Assembly (NCBI GenBank): GCA_902778375.1
Contig: CACYXJ010000011.1
Span: forward strand, 1-44,946
DNA length: 44,946 bases
Source of the DNA: an uncultured Erysipelotrichaceae bacterium
GTDB taxonomy: Bacteria > Bacillota_I > Bacilli_A > Erysipelotrichales > Erysipelotrichaceae
Reading direction: 5' to 3'
Made by a program: the position numbers and the translations under genes. The notes below the pieces were generated by a model, which saw only the letters and a list, made by a program, of their open reading frames with translations, was not told the origin of the DNA and made no database searches. Below, in pieces: positions 7,548 through 15,727 of this stretch; within the stretch, counting starts at the first letter, position 1, and each line of letters opens with the position of its first letter.

Positions 7548-8735
7548 ATGATCGACATTAGAAAATATACAGATAACGAAGAAATATTCGCCGAAGCAGT
7601 CAGTCTGCGCCGTAAGATCCACTCCCATCCGGAGATCGGCATGGACTGCAAAAAGACAACAGACCTGATCTGCCGTCATCTTGAGAAATACAACATTCCT
7701 TACCGCCGCACCGGAGAAGCCGGTGTGATTGCCGACATCAAAGGCACCAAAGGCAGCAGCGACAGCATCGTCATGCTGCGGGCGGACATGGATGCCCTTA
7801 ATCTGGAAGAAAAAACCGGACTGGCATATGCCTCGGAGATTCCCGGACGCATGCATGCCTGCGGCCATGACCTGCATACAGCAATGCTGCTGACGACAGC
7901 CAGGATCCTGATGGAAAACAGGAACGAGCTGGAAGGCAGTGTCCGTCTGCTCTTTCAGCCGGCTGAAGAAATCGGTACCGGAGCCGACTACATGCTTCCG
8001 TTTGGAGCGATGGACGGCGTCGGTCTGGGTCTTGGCATCCACATGGATCCGCTGAGTCCCGTCGGTACCCTGAAGAGCCGGATCGGTCCTGACTGGGCGG
8101 CTGTCGACCGTTTCTATATCAAAATCCATGGCAGCGGCGCTCATGGTGCGACCCCGCACAAAGGGTCGGACGCGGCAATTGCCACAGCATCCATTGCCAT
8201 GAACCTGCAGACAATGGTCAGCCGCGAATGCGACCCGATGAAGCCGCTTGTCGTTACCATCGGCAAGATGACTGCCGGAACCGCGTTCAATATCATTGCC
8301 TCGGAAGGATATCTGGAAGGAACATGCCGTTCCTTTGACGAGGACGTATGGCAGATGATTCCAGGCGCCATGGAAAGAATAGCCAGACATACTGCCGAGA
8401 GTTTCCGCTGCACGGCAGAAGTGAAGGTGGACCGGCCGATCAAACCGCTGGTCAACAGCGAGTTCGCATACAATGTCCTCAAAAAGGCAGCCCTCAAAGT
8501 ACTGGATGATCCGGCACTGTTCGGGGAATGCAAACAGGAGATGATCGGTGAGGACTTCGCAGTCTATACCGAACATGCACCGTGCGTGTTTGCCCATCTT
8601 GGCTGCGACGGAGGCTATCCGCTTCACAGCAATTATGTCAATTTCAACGAAGAGGCAATGCGGACCGGCATCGGAGCCGAGGTCCAGTTTGTTCTTGAAG
8701 GACTCGACACGCTGAACCGTATCGAAAGAGTATGA
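7548..8735 (+). CDS. M20 family metallo-amidohydrolase (peptidase M20D type)
   Basis: A 395-residue cytoplasmic enzyme. The start at 7548 (MIDIRKYTDN) is chosen because CAGGAG lies nine bases upstream; the longer in-frame reading begins inside the glgA terminator. Motifs of the M20D amidohydrolases are present: HSHPEIG, RADMDAL, HACGHDLHTAMLL with metal-binding His and Asp, and FQPAEE with the catalytic Glu pair. Relatives hydrolyse N-acyl amino acids, hippurate, indole-acetyl-amino acids or N-acetyl-diaminopimelate. The specificity cannot be set from sequence alone. It is flanked by terminators on both sides. Confidence 0.9.
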   Translation: MIDIRKYTDNEEIFAEAVSLRRKIHSHPEIGMDCKKTTDLICRHLEKYNIPYRRTGEAGVIADIKGTKGSSDSIVMLRADMDALNLEEKTGLAYASEIPGRMHACGHDLHTAMLLTTARILMENRNELEGSVRLLFQPAEEIGTGADYMLPFGAMDGVGLGLGIHMDPLSPVGTLKSRIGPDWAAVDRFYIKIHGSGAHGATPHKGSDAAIATASIAMNLQTMVSRECDPMKPLVVTIGKMTAGTAFNIIASEGYLEGTCRSFDEDVWQMIPGAMERIARHTAESFRCTAEVKVDRPIKPLVNSEFAYNVLKKAALKVLDDPALFGECKQEMIGEDFAVYTEHAPCVFAHLGCDGGYPLHSNYVNFNEEAMRTGIGAEVQFVLEGLDTLNRIERV

Positions 8736-8739
8736 CAGC

Positions 8740-8763
8740 AAGGATCCTGCGGGATCCTTTTTC
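8740..8763 (+). terminator. Intrinsic terminator after the M20 gene
   Basis: AAGGATCC and GGATCCTT arms with a four-base loop followed by TTTTTC. Confidence 0.85.
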
Positions 8764-8770
8764 TTATGGA

Positions 8771-8799
8771 TTGACACCGTGCATTAATTGCATTATTAT
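8771..8799 (+). promoter_or_regulatory. Near-consensus promoter of the GntR operon
   Basis: TTGACA (8771-8776), a 17-base spacer, then TATTAT (8794-8799). This is the best-formed sigma-A-type promoter in the window. Confidence 0.8.
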
Positions 8800-8822
8800 A
8801 GATAATGCAAAGAGGTAATGCA
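8780..8822. promoter_or_regulatory. Nested inverted repeats, putative autoregulatory operator
   Basis: Four copies of one heptamer are arranged as two nested dyads. TGCATTA occurs at 8780-8786 and 8789-8795, and TAATGCA at 8803-8809 and 8816-8822. The inner dyad has eight-base perfect arms (8789-8796 / 8802-8809) and covers the -10 hexamer. The outer right copy abuts the GntR start codon. The position strongly suggests repression of the operon by its own first gene product. Confidence 0.65.
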
Positions 8823-8823
8823 T

Positions 8824-9192
8824 ATGATTCTGACATTTGATTTTTCATCCGATGTCCCGCTGTATATGCAGCTGCGCAATCAGATCGTCATCGGCATCGC
8901 CGAAGGAAAACTTGTCCCCGGTGAAAAGCTGCCGACGATCCGTGCTCTGGCAGATGAGAGCGGCATCAATATGATGACGGTATCGAAAGCCTATCAGATT
9001 CTGAAACAGGAAGGGTATATCGTTACCGACCGCCGCAAAGGGGCTGTCGTTGCCGGTCAGCCGGTTTCCAGAATCAGTGAGGAAATCCTGCATGAACTGC
9101 GGGTGAAAATATCGGAACTGCGTCTTGCCGGTATGAAGAAAGAAGAAATTCTGGCAATGATCGAAAAGATTTATGAGGAGGGGAACAAATAA
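8824..9192 (+). CDS. GntR family transcriptional regulator (YtrA-like)
   Basis: A 122-residue regulator. The start at 8824 is chosen over 8818 because AGAGGT (8811-8816) is then correctly spaced. An N-terminal winged helix-turn-helix (roughly residues 10-75, with LYMQLRNQIV, GEKLPTIRALA and MTVSKAYQILKQEGYI) is followed by only ~45 residues, the short helical tail of the YtrA subfamily. There is no large effector-binding domain. Its stop overlaps the start of the downstream membrane protein by one base, so the two are translationally coupled. It probably represses its own operon through the nested TGCATTA repeats. Confidence 0.9.
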   Translation: MILTFDFSSDVPLYMQLRNQIVIGIAEGKLVPGEKLPTIRALADESGINMMTVSKAYQILKQEGYIVTDRRKGAVVAGQPVSRISEEILHELRVKISELRLAGMKKEEILAMIEKIYEEGNK

Positions 9193-10517
9193 TGACAAAG
9201 GCAATCCTATGGCTGTCAGTTATCTGGCTTCCGTTTCTGATGGTCTATATGAATGTAAATGAAACGAAAGCCAAGAAGAATATTATTCTCGGCGTGACTC
9301 TGCCTCAGGAAGGAAGAGAAGATGCTGATGTGCTGAAAGAACTTGAGAGCTTCAAAAGAAATGAGTGGCTGAGTGTTGCCGTGCTGATGGTGATGGCTGC
9401 AGCAATGTGGATCTTCTCCGATGAACATGCATATATGACACCGTGGATGTTGTGGATCGTGTTCTGCATCGTTCTCCCTTATGTGCCGTATGTGCTGAGC
9501 AATGGCCATCTGAAAAACCTGAAGGTTCAGAAAGGCTGGGTGCAGGAGAAACGTGTAATCAGGGTGGATACTTCCGCTCTGCCGCCTGAGAACTGGTTCT
9601 CGCCATGGCTGTTCGTTGCGCCGGTGCTTGTGTGTCTTTTGCCGGTACTGTTCGATAAGTCGATGGCGGTGATGTATGTCATTTCCGCTGTAATGTGTGC
9701 CCTGTTCTGGTTCGGCTACCGGTATCTTTACCGCAACAAGGCGGAAATGGTCGACAGCAATGCCGAACTGACAGCTGTGCTGACCAGGGTGCGCCGCTAC
9801 AATTGGGGAAAAATGTGGCTTCTCACAGCATGGTTCATGGCAGCTTTCTGTCTGGTCGCCTGGATCACCGGTATCAATAGTCTCATCGGAATCATTCTCG
9901 GCATCGCCGTAACTGTCCTGCTGTGCTGGCTGGCATTCCGCCTGGAAATGCGGATGCGGCATGTGCAGGAAAAACTGACGGAACAGAGCGGCGACGACTG
10001 GTATGTGGATGACGATGATCACTGGCTCGGCGGGCTGCTGTATTACAATCCTGATGACAGCCGGCTGATCATCAACAACCGTATTGGTCTGAACACCACT
10101 GTCAACATCGCCCGTCCTGCCGGCAAAGTGTTTATCGCTCTTGCACTGGTGATGATTCTGGCCATGCCGCTGCTGGGCGGATTCCTCGACGGCGGTGTCA
10201 AGAAAGAAATCACTCTTGCTGTTGAGGATGACAGAATTGTCTGCAATTCCGGTATGGGAAGTTACAGGATCGATCTTGACGATGTTCAGGAAATAAAAGT
10301 TCTGGAAGAACTTCCTTCCAACATGAGAAGGAGTTTCGGCACGGGAACGGAAACCCTTCTGCAAGGCAGATTCTCGGCAGACGGGTATGGTTCGATGGAA
10401 GTCAATCTGGACCCCCGTCAGGGACCGTATCTGCTCATAACAACGGAAGGCAAGACTTATCTGTTCGGAACCAGGGATGGCTCGGCTGTCAGAGAAATCT
10501 ATGAAGCTTATCATTGA
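9192..10517 (+). CDS. Large membrane protein with C-terminal PH-like domain (DUF1648-like)
   Basis: A 441-residue protein with hydrophobic segments near residues 4-21, 58-76, 82-100, 135-155, 158-177, 206-225, 230-250 and 315-335, and a soluble C-terminus of about 110 residues. The C-terminal part (EITLAVEDDRIV to YLFGTRDG) has the alternating strands of bacterial PH-like domains. The arrangement of a YtrA-like GntR gene overlapping a DUF1648-type membrane protein is common in Bacillota; I assign it by resemblance only. Its role is unknown, though cell-envelope stress sensing or transport is plausible. The gene shares the promoter at 8771. Confidence 0.75.
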   Translation: MTKAILWLSVIWLPFLMVYMNVNETKAKKNIILGVTLPQEGREDADVLKELESFKRNEWLSVAVLMVMAAAMWIFSDEHAYMTPWMLWIVFCIVLPYVPYVLSNGHLKNLKVQKGWVQEKRVIRVDTSALPPENWFSPWLFVAPVLVCLLPVLFDKSMAVMYVISAVMCALFWFGYRYLYRNKAEMVDSNAELTAVLTRVRRYNWGKMWLLTAWFMAAFCLVAWITGINSLIGIILGIAVTVLLCWLAFRLEMRMRHVQEKLTEQSGDDWYVDDDDHWLGGLLYYNPDDSRLIINNRIGLNTTVNIARPAGKVFIALALVMILAMPLLGGFLDGGVKKEITLAVEDDRIVCNSGMGSYRIDLDDVQEIKVLEELPSNMRRSFGTGTETLLQGRFSADGYGSMEVNLDPRQGPYLLITTEGKTYLFGTRDGSAVREIYEAYH

Positions 10518-10663
10518 AAAGCTTCATTCCTGTGATATGCTTTGAACAAGGGAATGATGTCTCCCGCAGCGAAAGCTGAAACCGTGTGTTAAAACGCTGA
10601 TGACGTCTGTACATGTTTTCATGTGCAGTGTTGTCAGCTTTTTTATCGAAGGAGGAAATGATT

Positions 10664-11872
10664 ATGCTGATGAGCATCGCTTTGATTCTGCTGGCGGGAA
10701 TGTGTGCTGGTCAGCTTTTCAGAAAGCTGTCGCTTCCGCCATTGATCGGTATGATTCTTGCCGGCATGCTGGTGGGACCGTATGTGCTGAATCTTCTGGA
10801 TGACAGTATTCTCGCCGTATCTTCACAGCTGCGCCGCATCGCTTTGATCATCATCCTGATCCGGGCAGGTCTGAAACTGAATTTTGAAGATCTGAAAAAA
10901 GTGGGAAGACCGGCTGTACTGATGTGTTTTCTGCCGGCATGCTTCGAAATGGCAGGCACGATTCTTCTGGCACCTTTTCTGCTGGGGGTTTCTTTAGCAG
11001 ATGCCGCTGTGCTTGGTGCCGTTCTTGCTGCTGTTTCACCAGCTGTCATAGTTCCGCATATGATCCATATCATCGATGAAGGCTACGGAGTGGAAAAGGG
11101 AATTCCGCAGATGATCCTTGCCGGGGCTTCCGTTGATGATGTATTTGTCATTGTTGTCTTTACCAGTGCGGTGGCTCTGGCTTTGGGCAATGACGTTTCC
11201 TTCACGAGTCTTTTACGTATTCCGGTTTCCATTTTCACCGGCGTCGCTGCCGGATTGCTGATCGGAAAGCTTTTTGTCCGGCTTGTCCGGATCACAAAAA
11301 TGAAGACAGCATATATTGTCATCCTTATGATGAGCGTTGCCTTTTTAATGAATGGGTTTGAGGACGCCTGTAATGATATGGTTCCGTTTGCTTCGCTGCT
11401 TGCCATCATGACCATGGGCATGGCGGTCCGGCAGGATGATATACAGGTAATGAAAAAGGCCAGCCCGGTATTTGAGGAAATGTGGACAGCAGCGGAGATC
11501 TTCCTCTTTGTTCTGGTCGGAGCATCTGTTGCTTTGAACAGTCTGAAAGACTGCGGTATACAGGCGGTGCTTCTGATTCTTCTGGTGCTGGTTTTCAGGG
11601 TGTGCGGTGTATGGCTGTGTCTGCTGAAAACAGATCTGACATTCAGGGAAAAACTGTTCTGCATGATTTCCTATCTTCCCAAGGCAACCGTACAGGCTGC
11701 CATCGGCGGACTGCCGCTTGCGATGGGCGTTGTATCCGGCCAGCTGATTCTGACAGTATCTGTGGCGGCAATTCTTCTGACGGCACCGCTTGGGGCAGTC
11801 GGTATTGAACAGACTTATCGTCATTATCTTTCTCCGTCATGTACAATGGAAACAGGAGACAATGAAACATGA
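10664..11872 (+). CDS. Cation/proton antiporter family protein
   Basis: A 402-residue integral membrane protein. The start at 10664 is chosen because GGAGG at 10651-10655 gives eight-base spacing. About 12 transmembrane helices are visible. Family features include LPPLIGMILAGMLVGPYV near the N-terminus, the VSPAVIVPHMI segment, and GASVDDVFVIV, where paired aspartates match the ion-binding site of electrogenic CPA-type exchangers. No C-terminal nucleotide-binding (KTN) regulatory domain is present. It probably exchanges Na+ or K+ for H+. It overlaps the sugar kinase gene by four bases (ATGA), so the two are translationally coupled. Confidence 0.85.
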   Translation: MLMSIALILLAGMCAGQLFRKLSLPPLIGMILAGMLVGPYVLNLLDDSILAVSSQLRRIALIIILIRAGLKLNFEDLKKVGRPAVLMCFLPACFEMAGTILLAPFLLGVSLADAAVLGAVLAAVSPAVIVPHMIHIIDEGYGVEKGIPQMILAGASVDDVFVIVVFTSAVALALGNDVSFTSLLRIPVSIFTGVAAGLLIGKLFVRLVRITKMKTAYIVILMMSVAFLMNGFEDACNDMVPFASLLAIMTMGMAVRQDDIQVMKKASPVFEEMWTAAEIFLFVLVGASVALNSLKDCGIQAVLLILLVLVFRVCGVWLCLLKTDLTFREKLFCMISYLPKATVQAAIGGLPLAMGVVSGQLILTVSVAAILLTAPLGAVGIEQTYRHYLSPSCTMETGDNET

Positions 11873-12783
11873 TCTATACGATTACCATGAATCCGGCTCT
11901 GGATTATATTATCGAAACCGATCATTTCGACACCGGCACGATTAACCGCATCAGGGAAGAACATCTGTATGCCGGCGGCAAGGGCATCAATGTGTCCATG
12001 ATTCTGAGGGAACTGGGCATGGACAGTACGGCTCTTGGATTCGCGGCCGGGTTTACCGGCAAAGCGCTGATTGAAGCGCTGAGGCAGAAAGGAATCAATG
12101 CCGATCTGATCGAAGTGGAAGAGGGCATGACACGCATCAATGTCAAACTGAAGGCGCAGGAGGAAACAGAGATCAACGGCATCGGTCCGAAAATCGAGCC
12201 GCATCATTTCGACATGCTTCTGAATAAGGTGCGGAATCTTTCGGAAGGGGATGTTCTGACTGTTTCCGGCAGCGTACCGAAGAGCCTGTCCGGAGATGTA
12301 TATGAGAGAATCGCCGCTGCATTGCCGCAAGGTGTGCTGCTGGTGGCGGACGCGGAGAAGGATCTTCTCCTGCCGCTTCTGAAATATAAGCCGTTTCTGA
12401 TCAAGCCAAATCATATTGAACTTGCCCAGATGTGCAATACAGTCATAAGGAACGAGGAAGAACTGCTTGCCTGTGCGGCAAAGCTGCAGGAAATGGGAGC
12501 CTGCAATGTCCTGGTTTCCATGGCAGGTAACGGAGCTGTGCTGCTGGATGAAAAGGGTGGTGTCCACCATGCTCCGGCGGCGGAAGGAAAGCTTGTCAGT
12601 TCTGTCGGTGCCGGTGATTCCATGCTTGCAGGATTCCTGGCCGGATGGCTGAAAAGCAGGAGTTATGAAGAAGCGTTGATGCTGGGAACAGCCTGCGGCG
12701 GAGCAACAGCATTTACCAGCGGTCTGGCTGATAAAAAGCAGATTGAAGAAGTACTGGCATCTCTGAAGGAGGGAAAGCAATGA
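11869..12783 (+). CDS. fruK: 1-phosphofructokinase family sugar-phosphate kinase
   Basis: A 304-residue PfkB-fold kinase. MNPALDYII, GGKGINVSMILRELG (substrate and phosphate binding) and GAGDSMLAGF with the catalytic base Asp250 place it in the FruK/LacC branch, which phosphorylates fructose-1-phosphate or tagatose-6-phosphate with ATP. FruK is the more likely reading, but the usual partners (a fructose PTS EIIABC and FruR) are absent, so the symbol is tentative. It is unusually joined by four-base overlaps to a cation/proton antiporter upstream and a small membrane protein downstream. Confidence 0.82.
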   Translation: MIYTITMNPALDYIIETDHFDTGTINRIREEHLYAGGKGINVSMILRELGMDSTALGFAAGFTGKALIEALRQKGINADLIEVEEGMTRINVKLKAQEETEINGIGPKIEPHHFDMLLNKVRNLSEGDVLTVSGSVPKSLSGDVYERIAAALPQGVLLVADAEKDLLLPLLKYKPFLIKPNHIELAQMCNTVIRNEEELLACAAKLQEMGACNVLVSMAGNGAVLLDEKGGVHHAPAAEGKLVSSVGAGDSMLAGFLAGWLKSRSYEEALMLGTACGGATAFTSGLADKKQIEEVLASLKEGKQ

Positions 12784-13100
12784 AACGATGGATGAAAGCC
12801 GGGATTATTTCACTGGCAGTGACATTATGCGGAATGCTTGCAAATATCATTTCCTGGTACAGCAGCGGACATCTGCTTCTGGCAAAAACGATGTACGGCG
12901 GCGAAATCATTGAGGAATTTGGTTTCGGCATCATGGCAGCCCATATTTATTCGATGGAACCAAACGGCAAGGGTTCGGTTTTCATGCACTTTGACCCCTT
13001 CACCTTTGTGATCTCCCTGGTTCTGTTCTTCCTTCTTGCATTTGCTGTTCTGACAGTCATTGAACTTAAGCAGGCAAAGAAAACCGGTGTGGAAGTGTAG
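12780..13100 (+). CDS. Small predicted membrane protein with two transmembrane segments
   Basis: A 106-residue protein overlapping the kinase stop by four bases. Hydrophobic segments lie near residues 8-25 and 76-95, joined by a loop of about 50 residues containing FGFGIMAAHIY and an FMHFDPFTF stretch. I recognise no family. Its place at the end of an antiporter-kinase operon suggests a shared condition of expression, nothing more specific. Confidence 0.65.
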   Translation: MKRWMKAGIISLAVTLCGMLANIISWYSSGHLLLAKTMYGGEIIEEFGFGIMAAHIYSMEPNGKGSVFMHFDPFTFVISLVLFFLLAFAVLTVIELKQAKKTGVEV

Positions 13101-13158
13101 CAGACAGAACAGATTGTTGATATAGTGAAATATAGTAAAAAAGCCGAAAGGGATAATC

Positions 13159-13473
13159 ATGAAAACAATTGCAATCGTATGTGGTGCGGGCATGTCTTCT
13201 TCATTGCTCGTCAATAAAATCAAGGAAGCTGCAGCAAAAGAAGGAAAAGATTATGAAGTCTTTCATTCCGAATCATCGAACGTTCAGTACAAATGCCAGA
13301 ATGCGGATTGCATTCTTGTAGGACCGCAGATCCGCTTCGATATTCCAAAGTTTCAGAAGCTTCTGCCTGGCGTTCCGGTTGATGTCATTGATATGCGTGC
13401 TTATGGAACGATGAACGGCAAAGCTGTTCTCGAACACGCTGAAAAGCTGATGGGGATTGAAAGCGATAAGTAA
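13159..13473 (+). CDS. PTS system lactose/cellobiose-type IIB component, solitary
   Basis: A 104-residue protein with the IIB active-site loop CGAGMSSSLL; Cys8 is the phosphorylated residue. It fits the whole lactose/cellobiose IIB fold (about 100 residues), which passes phosphate from IIA to the sugar taken up by IIC. No IIA or IIC gene is adjacent, so it either serves a transporter encoded elsewhere or has a regulatory role. AAAGGGAT precedes the start. The 208-base gap after it contains the rpsU promoter and nothing else I can support. Confidence 0.9.
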   Translation: MKTIAIVCGAGMSSSLLVNKIKEAAAKEGKDYEVFHSESSNVQYKCQNADCILVGPQIRFDIPKFQKLLPGVPVDVIDMRAYGTMNGKAVLEHAEKLMGIESDK

Positions 13474-13588
13474 TCGGTCTGCGGCCAGCAAATAATCAAG
13501 GTTATGTGAATCAAATGAGAGGCCTTCTTAGTAAATCATGTTCATAGTTTGAATCGCTGCCACAGCCAAAGAAAAGTTGGAATACCTA

Positions 13589-13618
13589 TTGATTTACGGT
13601 GGTGAAATAAGGTAAAAT
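13589..13618 (+). promoter_or_regulatory. rpsU promoter
   Basis: TTGATT (13589-13594), an 18-base spacer, then TAAAAT (13613-13618), about 64 bases ahead of the rpsU start. Confidence 0.6.
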
Positions 13619-13681
13619 ATCCAATTGTCAGGAGATCTTCCACAAGGAATATTTCCGCATAAAATGATGGGAGGTGAAAAA

Positions 13682-13858
13682 ATGCCTAGAGTCGTTGTTA
13701 AGGAAAATGAGGATCTTGATTCCGCAATGCGCAGATTCAAGAGACAGGTTAATAGCAGTGGAATTCTCGCCAAGGTTCGCAGCAAGGAATACTATGTGAA
13801 GCCGGGTGTCAGAAGGAGACTGAAGAGCGAAGCTGCCCGGAAGAAGAAGAGAAGGTAA
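13682..13858 (+). CDS. rpsU: 30S ribosomal protein S21
   Basis: A 58-residue basic protein with the S21 signature ([15 protein letters not shown] and a Lys/Arg-rich tail ending KKKRR). S21 binds the small-subunit platform near the 3' end of 16S rRNA and aids initiation. The start is fixed by GGGAGGTGA at 13670-13678. It is monocistronic between its own promoter and terminator. Confidence 0.97.
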   Translation: MPRVVVKENEDLDSAMRRFKRQVNSSGILAKVRSKEYYVKPGVRRRLKSEAARKKKRR

Positions 13859-13882
13859 TCACTTCCAGAAAAGAAAGATCAG

Positions 13883-13911
13883 GACCATGTGCAAAGCATG
13901 GTCTTCTTTTG
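13883..13911 (+). terminator. Intrinsic terminator of rpsU
   Basis: GACCATG and CATGGTC arms with a seven-base loop followed by TTCTTTTG. Confidence 0.85.
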
Positions 13912-13943
13912 TTAATATGGTATGGAATAAAGAGGTACAGGCT

Positions 13944-14903
13944 ATGGAACAGTCATTATTTCAGTCATGTGTGGAATTCATCACATACCGGGATATCTGC
14001 CGGCAGGATTTTCTCTGGACCGCATACCGCCAGGTTTTTCCGGTCTGTGCGTATATCTATATGAACCATCGCACGGAGCCCAACAGCGAAATGACAAAAC
14101 TGTGCAAGGAGATCCTGCGTGAAAACAACGGATTGTTTTCTGCTTTCCGGTCCAACGGTGAACCGATCTTTGTGTCGATGCTTGCAACGGAGGAAGATCC
14201 GGGCATGAAAATGGACGCGGCGCAGGTCGCATACACACATCTGAGAAACTATTTCATGGCCAGTGCCTATCTGCCGTTTCTGGCAATGGTCATGCCGGAC
14301 ATGATGCCGGTGAATCAGTTCGACAGATTCGCTTCCGAAACCAGGCAGTTGTATGACGAGATGAACCGCCAGCATACTTTCCTGACCGGCTCTGAGGATG
14401 TCATTTTCGCCGGTCTTCTGTGTATGAACAGAGAACGCGACTATCGGGAACTGGTGGATGAGATGGAATATCTGTATGCGAATCTCAAAGACACGGGTGT
14501 ATTCCACCGCAATGCCATGCAGTCGCTGAGCCACGCTCTGGTTCTCTGCCAGGGAAGTGCCCAGAAGAAATACAACAATCTGCAGGAACTCTGCTATATG
14601 CTGAAAAGTTCCGGCATCAAATACGGTAAGGATTATGAAATGATTCCGCTTGGAATCCTGGCAAATGTCGGCATCGATCTCGAAACGGTATGCAATGATC
14701 TGATCGAGGTCTATGACTTCCTTGAAAAGGAGAACGGCTACGGCTTCTTCGGTTTCGGCAAAACTGCCAGGCTGATGCATGCCAGTATGATTCTCTGCGC
14801 CTACTATTCGCCCGGCATCATCGAATTGTCCAGCGCCGTGATTATCAGTGTCCTGCTGGAAATCCAGCAGCAGCAGGCCGCCCAGGCTGCCGCCGCGGCA
14901 TAA
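13944..14903 (+). CDS. DUF4003 family protein
   Basis: A 319-residue, mostly helical, soluble protein. The start at 13944 is supported by AGAGGT 13 to 8 bases upstream. The architecture matches the DUF4003 family of Bacillota, including a GLLCMNRERDY segment and a GFFGFGKTARLMHASMIL segment near the C-terminus. The last residues are a low-complexity Gln/Ala run. The family's function is unknown. It ends at a terminator shared with the convergent zinc-ribbon gene. Confidence 0.78.
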   Translation: MEQSLFQSCVEFITYRDICRQDFLWTAYRQVFPVCAYIYMNHRTEPNSEMTKLCKEILRENNGLFSAFRSNGEPIFVSMLATEEDPGMKMDAAQVAYTHLRNYFMASAYLPFLAMVMPDMMPVNQFDRFASETRQLYDEMNRQHTFLTGSEDVIFAGLLCMNRERDYRELVDEMEYLYANLKDTGVFHRNAMQSLSHALVLCQGSAQKKYNNLQELCYMLKSSGIKYGKDYEMIPLGILANVGIDLETVCNDLIEVYDFLEKENGYGFFGFGKTARLMHASMILCAYYSPGIIELSSAVIISVLLEIQQQQAAQAAAAA

Positions 14904-14945
14904 AAAACAACTGTCTGTTTCAAAACGAAGCAGACAGTTTTTGTT
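14904..14945. terminator. Bidirectional terminator between convergent genes
   Basis: AACTGTCTG (14909-14917) and CAGACAGTT (14931-14939), with A-rich sequence before and T-rich sequence after. It serves DUF4003 (+) and the zinc-ribbon gene (-). Confidence 0.85.
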
Positions 14946-14947
14946 TG

Positions 14948-15577
14948 TTATTTCTTGTTCAGGAATTCTTCCATTTCCTTCATGAAGCTTTCGTCATCCG
15001 TCATCAGTGAAGGCTCCAGTGTCAGCACCGGAACTTTTTCTTCCTTTTCCGGCTTTTCTTCCGGTTCGGTTTCCGGTTCTTCCTCTTTGTTTACGAATGG
15101 CTCTGCCGGTTCTTCACAGGGTTCCTCAACTGCCGGCTCCGGCTGTGGTTCGGGTTCAGGTTCCGGTTGTGGTACAGGCTCCGGCTGTGGTTCCGGTTCG
15201 TATTGTGGTTCGGTTTCCGGTTTCTGTACTGGTACCGGTTCTTTCTTTTCCTTGTGGACTGCTTCGGCGTCGACGCCGTTTTCCTTCAGCATGGAAGCTG
15301 TGGTTTCCGCTTCCTCGACTGTCAGTGAGGAGAGCAGGACAGCCGGCAGTTCCTGCAGGAGCTTGCGGATCTCGGGAACGCTCATTCCGGTCAGAGCCCG
15401 GATCTGGCTGATGGCATTGGTCTGATTGTCGCAGGTATTGATGACAACTTTACTGCTGCTGGAGTCGGCCAGTTCCAGTTTGACTTCCGGTTTGGAAGCT
15501 GCGAACTGGGGAGCGCCGCAGTAGGTGCAGTACATCGTGAGATCAGGCAGTTCTTTGCCGCATTTCTTACAGAACAT
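14948..15577 (-). CDS. Zinc-ribbon protein with L7/L12-like domain and Pro-Glu tail
   Basis: A 209-residue protein. The start at 15577 is chosen because AAAGGAAT lies upstream and MFCKKCGKELP begins a zinc ribbon (two CxxC pairs: CKKC, then CTYC). Residues ~45-100 (KVVINTCDNQ, SVPEIRKLLQELP, VEEAETTASMLKENG) resemble the C-terminal domain of ribosomal protein L7/L12. Residues ~108-170 are a Pro-Glu-Gln repeat, then an acidic tail ends in MKEMEEFLNKK. Zinc ribbon plus L7/L12-like fold occurs in uncharacterised Bacillota proteins. No membrane segment is seen, so it is likely cytoplasmic. Its function is unknown; binding to a translation factor or ribosome is an analogy only. Confidence 0.75.
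   Translation of the reverse strand: MFCKKCGKELPDLTMYCTYCGAPQFAASKPEVKLELADSSSSKVVINTCDNQTNAISQIRALTGMSVPEIRKLLQELPAVLLSSLTVEEAETTASMLKENGVDAEAVHKEKKEPVPVQKPETEPQYEPEPQPEPVPQPEPEPEPQPEPAVEEPCEEPAEPFVNKEEEPETEPEEKPEKEEKVPVLTLEPSLMTDDESFMKEMEEFLNKK
15070..15240 (-). repeat. Degenerate Pro-Glu coding repeat
   Basis: Tandem short units related to GGTTCCGGT and GGCTCCGGC (as read on the + strand) encode PEPEPQ-type repeats on the minus strand. This is a minisatellite within the coding sequence and a likely site of length variation between strains. Confidence 0.65.
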
Positions 15578-15727
15578 GATCAATGATTCCTTTCTTTGCA
15601 GTTTTAGTTCTGTTTTCAGTTTAGCACGGCTGATGTATCCGTGCATGCAATCATTCAATGTCAAATGAATAGACGTCAGATATTGAATAATAGTACAATT
15701 TTCATAGATTTTATAACAGGAGGGACA

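Noticed and set aside
7506..8777. A 423-codon minus-strand frame antisense to the M20 gene
   Set aside because: It is the shadow of a clear M20 gene with all motifs, it runs through two terminators and the composition (His/Cys-rich, no family) is not protein-like.
9216..10514. A 432-codon minus-strand frame antisense to the membrane protein
   Set aside because: Rich in His and Gln with no motif; the plus-strand frame has the ribosome-binding site, promoter and membrane helices.
10503..10525. GAAGCTT / AAGCTTC hairpin after the DUF1648-like gene
   Set aside because: No T-run follows, so I do not call a terminator.
11824..12780. A 318-codon minus-strand frame antisense to the sugar kinase
   Set aside because: The plus strand encodes a PfkB-family kinase with intact motifs; the antisense frame has none.
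15070..15240. Repetitive sequence considered as a CRISPR array
   Set aside because: Units are short, adjacent and coding for a Pro-Glu run; there are no spacers.
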